Below, piece after piece: positions 8,122 through 16,446 of a DNA stretch of 64,000 bases. Position 1 is the first letter of the stretch; every line of letters begins with the position of its first letter. A model generated the notes under the pieces. It was not told where the DNA came from. It did no database searches and saw only the letters and a list, made by a program, of their open reading frames with translations. This DNA is from JACIYW01 sp014359745. Lineage in GTDB: Bacteria; Pseudomonadota; Alphaproteobacteria; Rhodobacterales; Rhodobacteraceae. The position numbers were made by a program, and so were the translations under genes. The stretch covers positions 1 to 64,000 of the forward strand of contig JBNPWE010000001.1 in assembly GCA_050433985.1 (NCBI GenBank). Reading direction: 5' to 3'.

Positions 8122-9189
8122 GTGGCAAAAACCAGACCCCTTATCATGGCAGCGATCGTCATCGCTGGTGCCGTATCCGGTTTCCTGTTCTGGCAGAGCA
8201 CCCGCTCCGACGCGGTCGCGGAAGGATTCGCGCGCGGCAACGGGCGGGTTGAAGCGGTGGAGGTCGATGTGGCGGCCAAGCTTGCCGGACGGATCAAGAC
8301 GGTGCTTGTGAACGACGGAGAGCTTGTCGAGGCGGGCCAGGCACTGGCTGAAATCGACACGCGGCAGTTGCAGGCCAATCGCCACCAGATGGTGGCAGAG
8401 TTGCGCCGCGCCGAAATCGCGATCGAGAACGCCAAGCTGACCGTCGAACAGCGCGCGGCCGAAGTGCGCGCGGCCGAGGCCCTTCTGGAGCAGCGCCGCG
8501 CGGAGGAAGAGGTCGCGCGGCGCCAGTACGAGCGATCCGAATCTCTGACGCAAAGCAGCATCACATCCGAACGGCAATTCGAGATCGACCGGGCAAATGC
8601 CTTTGGCGCCGCGGCGGCGGTTGCCTCGGCAGAGGCGTCGCTTGCGGCGGCACGGGCGGGGGTCTCTTCGGCGAAAGCCTCGGTGATTGGGGCCGAAGCC
8701 GCGGTGACCGCGGCCCAGGCGACGATCGAGGCGATCGACGTGCAGATCGAGGACAGCACATTGAAAGCGCCGCGTGCCGGACGGGTTCAATATATCGTCG
8801 CGCGCGCGGGCGAAGTCGTGGGTGCCGGCGGTCGCGTCGTCAACATGGTGGACCTCAACGATGTTTACATGACGTTTTTCCTGCCCACGGCCCAGGTGGG
8901 GCGTATCGGGCTGGGAACCGAGGTGCGCCTGCTGCTGGATGCGGCGCCGGGCATCGTCATCCCCGCCAACGTTTCCTTCGTGTCGGACGTGGCGCAGTTC
9001 ACGCCCAAGACGGTCGAGACGGAAGTTGAGCGTGAGAAGCTGATGTTCAGAGTGCGGGCCAGGATCGCGCCGGAGCTGCTGGCGCGGTATCTCGATCAGA
9101 TCAAGACCGGCCTTCCCGGCGTCGCCTGGGTGCGGCTTGACCCGACCGCGCCCTGGCCGACCGAGGCACAGGGCAAGGTGCTGGAATGA
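8122..9189 (+). CDS. HlyD-family membrane fusion protein of an ABC exporter (YbhG/YhiI-like)
   Basis: Adaptor subunit of the ABC exporter encoded next to it. From the chosen GTG (8122) it reads MAKTRPLIMAAIVIAGAVSG, a single membrane anchor. A biotinyl-lipoyl-like half follows (GNGRVEAVEVDVAAKLAGRI), then a long coiled-coil hairpin of about 110 residues rich in A, E and R, and the closing half (APRAGRVQYIVARAGEVV). The frame is open upstream to a GTG at 8035 but those residues look like noncoding extension. The stop overlaps the start of the ATPase gene by 4 bp (ATGA), indicating translational coupling. Confidence 0.87.
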   Translation: MAKTRPLIMAAIVIAGAVSGFLFWQSTRSDAVAEGFARGNGRVEAVEVDVAAKLAGRIKTVLVNDGELVEAGQALAEIDTRQLQANRHQMVAELRRAEIAIENAKLTVEQRAAEVRAAEALLEQRRAEEEVARRQYERSESLTQSSITSERQFEIDRANAFGAAAAVASAEASLAAARAGVSSAKASVIGAEAAVTAAQATIEAIDVQIEDSTLKAPRAGRVQYIVARAGEVVGAGGRVVNMVDLNDVYMTFFLPTAQVGRIGLGTEVRLLLDAAPGIVIPANVSFVSDVAQFTPKTVETEVEREKLMFRVRARIAPELLARYLDQIKTGLPGVAWVRLDPTAPWPTEAQGKVLE

Positions 9190-11927
9190 CCGATTCCATG
9201 CCCGTGGTGCGTGCCGAGGGGCTATCGCTCCGCTATGGCAAGACCCGGGCTTTGGACGATGTTTCAATCGATCTGCCGACAGGCCGTTCCGTCTGCGTCA
9301 TCGGGCCGGACGGCGTAGGAAAATCAAGCCTTCTGGCGCTGATCGTCGGGGCGCGGCAGATGCAGGAAGGGCGGCTGGAGGTGTTGGGCGGCGACATGAC
9401 CCGCGCCGGGCATCGCGCGCGGATCGCCCCGCGCATCGCCTATATGCCGCAGGGGCTGGGGAGGAACCTTTACCCGACGCTTTCGGTCCGCGAGAATGTC
9501 GATTTTTTCGGACGTCTTTTTGGCGAGGGCGCGCAGGAACGCGCGCAGCGGATCGACGAATTGCTCAGGGCGACCGGTCTTGCCCCGTTTGCCGACCGCG
9601 CGGCGGCCAAGCTTTCGGGCGGGATGAAGCAGAAGCTGGGCCTGTGCTGCGCGCTGATCCACGATCCCGACCTTCTGGTTCTTGATGAGCCGACGACCGG
9701 CGTCGATCCGCTGTCGCGGCGTGAATTCTGGGCCCTGATCGACCGAATCCGCGCTGATCGCCCGAACATGAGCCTGCTGGTATCAAGCGCCTACATGGAA
9801 GAGGCCGCGCGCTTCGATCACCTGGTGGCGATGGACGCGGGCAAGGTTCTGGCGACCGGCAGCCCCGACGAAATCCTGGAACGCACCGGTGCCGCTGATC
9901 TGGATGCGGCCTTCATCGCACTTCTGCCCGAGGAAAAACGTAGTCGCCACAAGGAACTGAACATCCCGCCGCGCGATCCGGCGTCCGACGGGGAAAACGT
10001 CATCGAGGCCGAAAACCTTACCGTGCGGTTTGGCAATTTCACCGCTGTGGACAAGGTGAGCTTTCGCATCAAGCGCGGCGAGATCTTCGGCTTTCTGGGC
10101 TCCAACGGCTGCGGCAAGACCACCACCATGAAGGCGCTAACCGGGCTTCTGGAGCCGAGTGACGGCACCACGAAGATTTACGGCCGCAAGGTCGATACCC
10201 GTGACATGGCCACCCGCAAGCGCATCGGTTACATGACGCAATCCTTCTCGCTTTATTCCGAGCTGACGGTGCGGCAGAACCTTGATCTGCACGGGCGGCT
10301 TTTCGACATGGATACCGCCGAAATCGGGCCACGGATCGCGGAACTCGCGGAACGGTTCGATCTTGAAGAAGTGCTCGACAGCCTGCCCCTGCGCCTGCCG
10401 CTGGGCATTCGTCAGCGCCTGTCGCTGGCGGTCGCGCTGATCCACCGCCCCGAGATCCTGATCCTGGACGAACCGACATCGGGGGTGGACCCGGTGGCGC
10501 GCGATATCTTCTGGCAATCGCTGATCGATCTGTCCCGGAATGACGGCGTGACGATCTTCATCTCCACCCATTACATGGCCGAGGCCACGCGCTGCGACAG
10601 GATTTCGCTGATGCACCAGGGCCGCGTGCTTGTCAGCGACACGCCCGAGGCGATCCGCGAGGAGGTTGGCGCAGAGACGCTGGATGATGCCTTTGTCCAC
10701 CATCTGAAACGCGCGCAGGATCAGGACACCCCGCCCGCGCCCGAGACGAAAGAAGGGCTTTCCGCCGGGCCTGCCACCTCCGCCCGGCGGCGGCGCGGAC
10801 GGTTCAGCCTGGCGCGGCTGCTGAGCTTTTCATGGCGCGAGTCGCTGGAGTTGCGCCGCGATCCGATCCGCCTGACGCTTGCCAGCCTTGGCAGCGTGAT
10901 CCTGATGATCGTGCTGGGCTATGGCGTGTCCATGGATGTCGAAAACCTCAAATTCGCGGCGCTCGATTTCGATCAGAGCATCCTCAGCCAATCCTATGTC
11001 AACGACCTGGCCGGGTCGCGTTACTTCGACGAGGAACCGCCGCTGGTCGATCATGCCGATCTGGATTACCGGATGCGGGCGGGTGAGATCAGCCTGGCGC
11101 TGGAAATTCCGCCGGGGTTCGCCGCCGATCTTGAACGCGGCCGCCCCGTCGCCATTGGCGCGTGGTTCGACGGGGCCATGCCGATGCGCGCCGATACGGT
11201 GCGCGGGTATATCCAGGGGATGCACGCCCACTGGCTGACCGAGCAGATGCGGCAGGTCTTTGGCGATGAGGCGGCGGCGGGAAACTTCACGCTTGAGGTG
11301 CGCTACCGCTACAACCCCGATGTCGAGAGCCTGGCGGCCATGGTGCCCGCGATGATCCCGCTGTTGCTGATGCTGATCCCCGCCACGCTGGCCGTCCTGT
11401 CCGTGGCCCGGGAAAAGGAAACGGGGTCGATCGTCAATCTTTATGTCACCCCGGCGCGACGGCTGGAATTCCTGCTGGGCAAACAGGTGCCCTATGTCGT
11501 GTTGGGTTTCATGAATTACCTTTTGCTGCTGGCGCTGGCGGTGGTGGTCTTCGGGGTGCCGGTCAAGGGCAGCCTGCTGGCACTTTCGCTCGGGGCGCTG
11601 ATCTATATCGTGCTGGCCACCGGGCTGGGCCTGCTGATTTCCGCCTTCACCCAAAGCCAGGTCACGGCCCTGTTCTTTACCTTTCTGGCAACGCTTATCC
11701 CGGCAATGCAATATGGCGGCATCATCGATCCGGTTGCGTCAATGGAGGGCATGGGCCGGGTGATCGGTGAAATCTATCCCACCAGCCATTTCGTCACCAT
11801 CTCGCGCGGGGCCTTTTCCAAGGCGCTGGGATTCGACGATCTGGGCGGGTCTTTCCTGCCGATGCTGGCGCTTGTGCCCGTGGTGGTGGTGCTGGGTGCC
11901 ATCTTCGTGCGCAAACAGGAGAAATAA
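9186..11927 (+). CDS. RbbA/YhiH-type ABC transporter: two ATPase domains fused to a permease
   Basis: A 913-residue fusion. ATPase domain 1 (about 1-250) has Walker A GPDGVGKSS, signature LSGGMKQKL and Walker B LLVLDEPTTGVDP. Domain 2 (about 265-515) has Walker A GSNGCGKTT, Walker B ILILDEPTSGVDP, and a replaced signature LPLGIRQRLS. From about residue 545 an ABC-2 permease follows (RDPIRLTLASLGSVILMIVL, an external loop, then five or six membrane helices). This layout is that of RbbA/YhiH proteins; E. coli RbbA was first described as ribosome-associated, but the setting with an HlyD adaptor and a YhhJ-like permease points to an export machine. It overlaps the adaptor gene and precedes the second permease by 3 bp. 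Confidence 0.9.
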   Translation: MTDSMPVVRAEGLSLRYGKTRALDDVSIDLPTGRSVCVIGPDGVGKSSLLALIVGARQMQEGRLEVLGGDMTRAGHRARIAPRIAYMPQGLGRNLYPTLSVRENVDFFGRLFGEGAQERAQRIDELLRATGLAPFADRAAAKLSGGMKQKLGLCCALIHDPDLLVLDEPTTGVDPLSRREFWALIDRIRADRPNMSLLVSSAYMEEAARFDHLVAMDAGKVLATGSPDEILERTGAADLDAAFIALLPEEKRSRHKELNIPPRDPASDGENVIEAENLTVRFGNFTAVDKVSFRIKRGEIFGFLGSNGCGKTTTMKALTGLLEPSDGTTKIYGRKVDTRDMATRKRIGYMTQSFSLYSELTVRQNLDLHGRLFDMDTAEIGPRIAELAERFDLEEVLDSLPLRLPLGIRQRLSLAVALIHRPEILILDEPTSGVDPVARDIFWQSLIDLSRNDGVTIFISTHYMAEATRCDRISLMHQGRVLVSDTPEAIREEVGAETLDDAFVHHLKRAQDQDTPPAPETKEGLSAGPATSARRRRGRFSLARLLSFSWRESLELRRDPIRLTLASLGSVILMIVLGYGVSMDVENLKFAALDFDQSILSQSYVNDLAGSRYFDEEPPLVDHADLDYRMRAGEISLALEIPPGFAADLERGRPVAIGAWFDGAMPMRADTVRGYIQGMHAHWLTEQMRQVFGDEAAAGNFTLEVRYRYNPDVESLAAMVPAMIPLLLMLIPATLAVLSVAREKETGSIVNLYVTPARRLEFLLGKQVPYVVLGFMNYLLLLALAVVVFGVPVKGSLLALSLGALIYIVLATGLGLLISAFTQSQVTALFFTFLATLIPAMQYGGIIDPVASMEGMGRVIGEIYPTSHFVTISRGAFSKALGFDDLGGSFLPMLALVPVVVVLGAIFVRKQEK

Positions 11928-11930
11928 CCG

Positions 11931-13043
11931 ATGCGGCTTTGGCATGTTCTGCAACTGTCGCTGAAGGAAATTCGCGGGCTGTTGCGCGATCCGCTTCTGA
12001 TGGTGCTGGTCGCCTATGCCTTCACGCTCGACGTCTATGTCAGCGCGACCGCCATCCCCGAGTCGCTCAACCGCGCCACGATCGGGATCGTGGACGAAGA
12101 CGCCTCGGCCCTGTCGCGGCGCGTCGCCGATGCGTTCCTGCCACCCTATTTCGTGCCGCCGACCCAGATCGATATCGCGCAAATGGATGCGCGGATGGAT
12201 GCCGGGATCGACACGTTCTCGCTGGTGATCCCGCCCGAGTTCCAGCGCGACCTGCTGGCCGGGAACCGGCCCGAGTTGCAGCTCAATGTCGATGCGACGC
12301 GGGTCAGCCAGGCCTTTACCGGGGCGGGCAGTATCAGCGCCATCGTCAACCAGGAGATTGCCGGATGGCTGGCACGCGATGCCGCCCCGGCCGAGATGCC
12401 GGTTGATCTTGCCGTTCGGGCCCGTTTCAACCCCTCGCTCGACCCGGCCTGGTTCGGGGCCGTGACCTCGGTCATCAGTACGGTGACGATGCTTTCCATC
12501 ATCCTGTCGGGCGCCGCCCTGATCCGCGAGCGCGACCACGGCACACTGGAGCATCTGCTGGTCATGCCCGTGACCGCCGCCGAGATCATGACGAGCAAGG
12601 TGCTCAGCATGGGCAGCGTGGTGCTGGTGGCGACGGCGCTTTCGCTCACCTTTGTGGTTCAGGCGGGGATGGGCATCCCGATCGAGGGATCGGTCGCGCT
12701 CTATCTTGTGGGCGCGGCGTTGCACCTTTTCGCCACGACCTCGATGGGGATCCTGCTGGCCACCATCGCCGGCTCGATGCCGCAGTTTGCCATGCTGCTT
12801 TTGCTGGTGCTGTTGCCGCTCGAGATCCTGTCGGGCGGCGTCACCCCGCGCGAGTCGATGCCCCAAGCCGTGCAATACATCATGCTGGTGGCCCCCAACA
12901 CGCATTTCATCGCGCTGGCACAAGGGGTCTTGTTCCGCGGGGCGGGGCTGTCGGTGGTCTGGCCGCAGTTGCTGGCGCTGGCCGCCATCGGATCGGTGCT
13001 GTTCACTTTGGCATTGCGGCGTTTCCGCAAATTCCTGGGATAA
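11931..13043 (+). CDS. ABC-2 type permease (YhhJ-like)
   Basis: A 370-residue membrane protein with one N-terminal helix (KEIRGLLRDPLLMVLVAYAF), a large extracytoplasmic domain of about 130 residues, and five or six closely spaced C-terminal helices. GERDHGTLEHLLVMPV-like coupling sequence (seen as IRERDHGTLEHLLVMPVTAA, about 200-219) is typical of ABC-2 permeases. It pairs with the permease half fused to the upstream ATPase, so the exporter would be a heterodimer. The tail LALRRFRKFLG is echoed by a degraded copy at 14182-14232. Confidence 0.9.
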   Translation: MRLWHVLQLSLKEIRGLLRDPLLMVLVAYAFTLDVYVSATAIPESLNRATIGIVDEDASALSRRVADAFLPPYFVPPTQIDIAQMDARMDAGIDTFSLVIPPEFQRDLLAGNRPELQLNVDATRVSQAFTGAGSISAIVNQEIAGWLARDAAPAEMPVDLAVRARFNPSLDPAWFGAVTSVISTVTMLSIILSGAALIRERDHGTLEHLLVMPVTAAEIMTSKVLSMGSVVLVATALSLTFVVQAGMGIPIEGSVALYLVGAALHLFATTSMGILLATIAGSMPQFAMLLLLVLLPLEILSGGVTPRESMPQAVQYIMLVAPNTHFIALAQGVLFRGAGLSVVWPQLLALAAIGSVLFTLALRRFRKFLG

Positions 13044-13047
13044 TCTT

Positions 13048-14130
13048 ATGCGGGCTGTCATCTTTTCCCTGATGTGGATCGTGCTGCTATCGGCCTGTTC
13101 AGCGCGGCCCGCGCCCGACCTGCTGCGACCCCAGATCGTGGCGGAACCTGCGGGTGCGCGCATCGTGCGGGTTCACAGCGTGACGACCCGCGCGACCTAT
13201 CCGGACGCCCCCTGGGCGTATGGGGCCAATCGCTCGGGCACGGTTCAATACGGCGCCTTCGACATCTCGATCCCGCCCGCGCATGAAACAGGGCAGATCG
13301 AATGGCCAGGCAGTTTCGACAAGGCAGACCCGGCAACCCATTTCATCACTCGCCAGCAGCAACGGATGGGGCGCGCCAGCTTCCTTTCGCAGGTGGGGCG
13401 CGGCCAGATTGGCCTTTATGTTCACGGGTACAACACCAGCTACCAGGAGGCGCTTTATCGGCTGGCCCAACTGGCGACGGATGCCCAACTGGACGGAACT
13501 CCGGTTCTGTTCTCATGGCCGTCCGAAGGGCAGGTCGCAGCCTATCTGGCAGACCGCGACGGGGCGGATTTTTCACGCGATGCGCTTGTCGCGCTGTTGT
13601 CCGACCTGACTGCCGGACGCAGTCGGAACGACCCGGTGATCGTGCTTAGCCACTCCATGGGTGGGCGGCTTACGATGGAGGCGCTGCGGCAGTTGAAACT
13701 GACCGGACGCGGCGATGTTCTTGATCGGGTCGAGGTTATCCTTGCCGCGCCGGATATAGATATCGACCTGTTCCGCAACCAGATCGCGACGGTTGGAAAA
13801 CTGCGCCACCCGATAACGGTGCTGACCGCGTCTGATGATCGGGCGCTAAGGCTATCGGCGCGGCTGGCTGCCCGCCGCACGCGGCTTGGGCAGTTGGACG
13901 TGCGCGATCCCGACGTGCAGAAACTGGCCGTTGACACCGGAATTCGGATCGTGGACATCACCGCCTTGCCTGCCGGGGAAGACACACACAACCGTTATGT
14001 CGATCTGATTTCCTCGCAGCAGAATATTTCGACCCACAATCCCTTTTCAGGTTTGCGGCGCGCGGGTGTCTTCGTTTTCAACCAGGCTGGCAATGCGCTC
14101 CGCGGCATCGGAACCGTCCTGGCCAACTGA
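13048..14130 (+). CDS. Lipoprotein alpha/beta hydrolase of the DUF900 family
   Basis: A 360-residue protein from the ATG at 13048, 4 bp after the permease stop. The N-terminus MRAVIFSLMWIVLLSACSAR is a lipoprotein signal peptide with lipobox LSAC. The body has the DUF900 pattern: GLYVHGYNTSYQEALYRLAQ (oxyanion strand), VLFSWPSEG, and the nucleophile elbow VIVLSHSMGGRL (Ser of SHSMG), then ILAAPDIDIDLF. Such proteins are putative esterases or lipases; substrate unknown. Tight coupling to the exporter genes suggests it works with the pump at the cell envelope, perhaps processing what is exported. That link is inference. Confidence 0.82.
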   Translation: MRAVIFSLMWIVLLSACSARPAPDLLRPQIVAEPAGARIVRVHSVTTRATYPDAPWAYGANRSGTVQYGAFDISIPPAHETGQIEWPGSFDKADPATHFITRQQQRMGRASFLSQVGRGQIGLYVHGYNTSYQEALYRLAQLATDAQLDGTPVLFSWPSEGQVAAYLADRDGADFSRDALVALLSDLTAGRSRNDPVIVLSHSMGGRLTMEALRQLKLTGRGDVLDRVEVILAAPDIDIDLFRNQIATVGKLRHPITVLTASDDRALRLSARLAARRTRLGQLDVRDPDVQKLAVDTGIRIVDITALPAGEDTHNRYVDLISSQQNISTHNPFSGLRRAGVFVFNQAGNALRGIGTVLAN

Positions 14131-14181
14131 ATCGTCATTGCCGGTTACTGCGTTCCAGCGTGAACGGCGATCGGTGATACC

Positions 14182-14232
14182 GTGCCGCCGTTCATTTTGG
14201 CGTTGCGGCGTTTGCGCACGTTCATGGGATAA
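14182..14232 (+). pseudogene. Duplicated 3' tail of the ABC permease gene
   Basis: This 17-codon stretch reads VPPFILALRRLRTFMG-stop, closely matching the end of the permease gene at 12990-13043 (VLFTLALRRFRKFLG-stop). At DNA level TTGGCGTTGCGGCGTTTGCG matches TTGGCATTGCGGCGTTTCCG, and both are followed by GGGATAAT. The copy lies just after the hydrolase gene, so the hydrolase is bracketed by a complete and a residual permease 3' end. This suggests insertion by duplication, or loss of a second permease gene. Confidence 0.75.
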
Positions 14233-14237
14233 TGCAA

Positions 14238-14262
14238 GGCGGGCGCGGCGTACCCGCCTTTT
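14238..14262 (+). terminator. Rho-independent terminator after the ABC exporter operon
   Basis: Stem GGCGGG (14238-14243) pairs with CCCGCC (14253-14258) across a 9-base loop and is followed by TTTT. It sits between the converging exporter operon and the usp gene and reads as a terminator on the plus strand. Confidence 0.65.
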
Positions 14263-14264
14263 GG

Positions 14265-14732
14265 CTACTTCTTCTCAGCCTTTGCGGAAAGCTCAGTCTC
14301 CTTGACGACCTTTTGCGCCAGAAGCAGGCTGCACCCCAGCGCGTCGCTCAGTCCGGCCGCCACTGACCGGCTCATCCAGCGGGTCCAGAGGCTTTGCTGG
14401 TGATGCCCGACGACGACCAGATCGGCCCCGGATTCGACCGCGACATCTGTGATTTTCGTGACGGGGTTGCCGAACTCCATGCGGACTTCGGGCGCCAGCC
14501 CCATGGAGGCAAGTCTTTGTTGGCCCTCGTCGAGGATCGTCTTGAAATCGGCTTGCTGATAGGCGAGCGCGCCGACATCCGCGCCCTGCGCCAGCGCATT
14601 GCCCGCGACCGTCTCGACCACGGCCAGCAGGATCACCCCGGCCCCCGTGATCTGCGCCAGCCGCGCCCCCTCGCGCAGCGCCAGCCGCCCCTCGCGCGAG
14701 CCGTCGTAACAAAGCAGGATCTTTTCATACAT
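14265..14732 (-). CDS. UspA-family universal stress protein
   Basis: A 155-residue single-domain Usp protein. It begins MYEKILLCYDGSREGRLALR (first strand and the DGS loop) and has VVVGHHQQSLWTRWMSRSVA toward the end, corresponding to the G-x2-G-x9-G(S/T) nucleotide loop of the family but without the exact glycine pattern, so ATP binding is doubtful. Usp proteins support survival under stress by unclear means. The gene is convergent with the exporter operon and divergent from the MarR gene. Confidence 0.88.
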   Translation of the reverse strand: MYEKILLCYDGSREGRLALREGARLAQITGAGVILLAVVETVAGNALAQGADVGALAYQQADFKTILDEGQQRLASMGLAPEVRMEFGNPVTKITDVAVESGADLVVVGHHQQSLWTRWMSRSVAAGLSDALGCSLLLAQKVVKETELSAKAEKK

Positions 14733-14767
14733 CGCTATATCTCCGGTGTCGGAATGGCCCTTGCAAG

Positions 14768-14802
14768 ATAGTTGTCTGCATACTAATTAGTCCTGCAACT
14801 AT
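14768..14802. promoter_or_regulatory. Candidate MarR operator between usp and marR
   Basis: Nested dyad: outer arms ATAGTTG (14768-14774) and CAACTAT (14796-14802) enclose a perfect 10-bp palindrome ACTAATTAGT (14782-14791). It lies 27-61 bp before the start of the MarR gene. MarR repressors usually bind AT-rich dyads of this kind in their own promoter, so autoregulation of the marR-emrAB operon is likely; it might also affect the divergent usp gene. Confidence 0.65.
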
Positions 14803-14828
14803 TGGCAAGCTGATGAAAGAAAAGAACG

Positions 14829-15293
14829 ATGCAGGTCGACCCTGACAAGACCGAGATCCAGGAGCCTTTCGCACGTTCCCTGGCGACGTCATCGCGCATG
14901 TGGAGGCGGTATCTTGACCTCCGGTTTCGGGATCTCGACCTGTCCCAGGCAAGATGGAGCGTGCTGTTCGAGCTTTCGCGGAATGCAGAGGTGACGCAGG
15001 TCGAACTGGCGCGCACCCTGGGGATCGAGGCGGCGACGCTGGTCCGCCTGCTGGACGGGCTTGGAAATGCGGGTCTGATCGAACGCCGACCCTCCGCCGA
15101 GGACAGGCGGGCCAAGACACTGCACCTGACAGAGGCAGCGTGGCCTCTCATCAACAGGATGAAAGAGATTTCGGCGGCCAGCCGAACGGCAATTCTTGAA
15201 GGTATTTCGCAGCAGGAGTTACGTATTGCAACACAAGTCCTGAGCCGCATCGCGGCCAGATTGGAGGTCTTGAGCAATGGTCAAAATGGATGA
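14829..15293 (+). CDS. MarR-family transcriptional regulator
   Basis: A 154-residue winged-helix protein. Core: LDLSQARWSVLFELSRNAEV, then VELARTLGIEAATLVRLLDG (recognition helix), then LIERRPSAEDRRAKTLHLTE (the DxRxK wing). MarR repressors release DNA on binding phenolic or drug-like ligands. The gene overlaps the downstream adaptor gene by 17 bp and is followed by the efflux permease, the common arrangement in which the regulator controls its own pump. Confidence 0.92.
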   Translation: MQVDPDKTEIQEPFARSLATSSRMWRRYLDLRFRDLDLSQARWSVLFELSRNAEVTQVELARTLGIEAATLVRLLDGLGNAGLIERRPSAEDRRAKTLHLTEAAWPLINRMKEISAASRTAILEGISQQELRIATQVLSRIAARLEVLSNGQNG

Positions 15294-16446
15294 CATAAAG
15301 GTGGGCGCGGCCATTTCGGACGAGGCTTCGGTGAACGAACCTGTGCGGCATTCCCCGCCCAGGCGCAGCCGCACAAGATGGGCCAGACTGGCCGTGATCG
15401 GCGCCATGATTGCCGTTGCCGTCTGGCTGGTCGCCCCTTGGGTGATCGCACGATTCACGACGGTGCACATCAACGATGCCAGGATCGCGGCCAGGGTCGT
15501 CACCGTATCGAGCGAGACCGCCGGAAGGATCACGGCGATTCCGGTGCTGGTGGGAGACGCTGTCAAGAAGGGCGATCTGATCGCCGCGATTGACCGCGAA
15601 TCTTCGCAGACGCAGCTTGATGCCGTCCTGTCGAAACTTGCCGCAACCGACGCGCAGCTTTCCGAGCTTCAGGCGCGCAAGGTGTTGCTCGACAAGCAAC
15701 TTTCGGCGCGGCGGGACGCGGCACTGGCGGGCATTGCCGCCGCAGAGGCAAACCATGAGGCATCGCTTGCCGTACTGACGAACGCCCGGACCCGTCACGA
15801 GAGGGCGATCAAGCTTGCCGAGCAGAATATCACGTCGCAGCAAACCCTCGACGAATCCCAGGCGGCCCTGGACACCGCCGCCCAGCAGGAGCGCGCGGCT
15901 TTCGCGGCGATCGAAAGCGCGCGGGCCAGTCTGGCCATCGTCGAGGCCGACGGAGAGCAGAGGAATGTGCTGGAGTCGCAGATTGCATCCCTTATGGCCG
16001 GACGGACGGGCACCGAGGCCGACCGGAGCCTGAAGGAAATCGACCTCGCGCACCGCACGATCTCTGCCCGGTTCGACGGCATCATTGACGCAACCTTTGT
16101 CGATGTCGGCGAATATGTGACACCGGGGACACGCATTGCAATGTATCACGCGCCCGATGACGTCTGGATCGATGCAAATGTCAAGGAGACCAACTTCGGC
16201 AGTATTCGTGTGGGGTCGCGGGCAAGCATAACCGTCGATGCCTTTCCCGGCCGGACCTTCGACGGCGAGGTGATCGGGATGGGCGGGGCCGCGACCAGCC
16301 AGCTTGCGCTTCTGCCCAGCCCCAACCCCTCGGGCAATTTCACCAAAGTGACCCAGCGCCTGCCGATCCGGGTGTCGGTCAACACCGATGGCACCGCGCT
16401 CAGGCCCGGCATGATGGTCGAGGTTTATGTCGATGTCGCAGATTGA
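15277..16446 (+). CDS. EmrA/HlyD-family efflux adaptor
   Basis: A 389-residue membrane fusion protein. A basic N-terminus (PPRRSRTRWARLAVIGAMIA) leads into one membrane helix, followed by the lipoyl half (DARIAARVVTVSSETAGRIT), a long alpha-helical coiled hairpin (about residues 105-235), the closing half (AHRTISARFDGIIDATFVDV) and a barrel with DVWIDANVKETNF, a hallmark of EmrA-type adaptors. It partners the MFS pump encoded downstream (20-bp overlap). ATGs at 15277 and 15286 are both possible starts. Confidence 0.9.
   Translation: MVKMDDIKVGAAISDEASVNEPVRHSPPRRSRTRWARLAVIGAMIAVAVWLVAPWVIARFTTVHINDARIAARVVTVSSETAGRITAIPVLVGDAVKKGDLIAAIDRESSQTQLDAVLSKLAATDAQLSELQARKVLLDKQLSARRDAALAGIAAAEANHEASLAVLTNARTRHERAIKLAEQNITSQQTLDESQAALDTAAQQERAAFAAIESARASLAIVEADGEQRNVLESQIASLMAGRTGTEADRSLKEIDLAHRTISARFDGIIDATFVDVGEYVTPGTRIAMYHAPDDVWIDANVKETNFGSIRVGSRASITVDAFPGRTFDGEVIGMGGAATSQLALLPSPNPSGNFTKVTQRLPIRVSVNTDGTALRPGMMVEVYVDVAD

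Noticed and set aside
9186..11927. Degenerate signature of the second ATPase domain as a sign of inactivation
   Set aside because: LPLGIRQRLS at this position is, as far as I know, usual in RbbA/YhiH-type proteins, so it is a family trait.
11739..13163. Long minus-strand frame opposite the ABC permease gene
   Set aside because: Shadow of the permease; composition dominated by His, Arg, Gln and Asp, with no motif.
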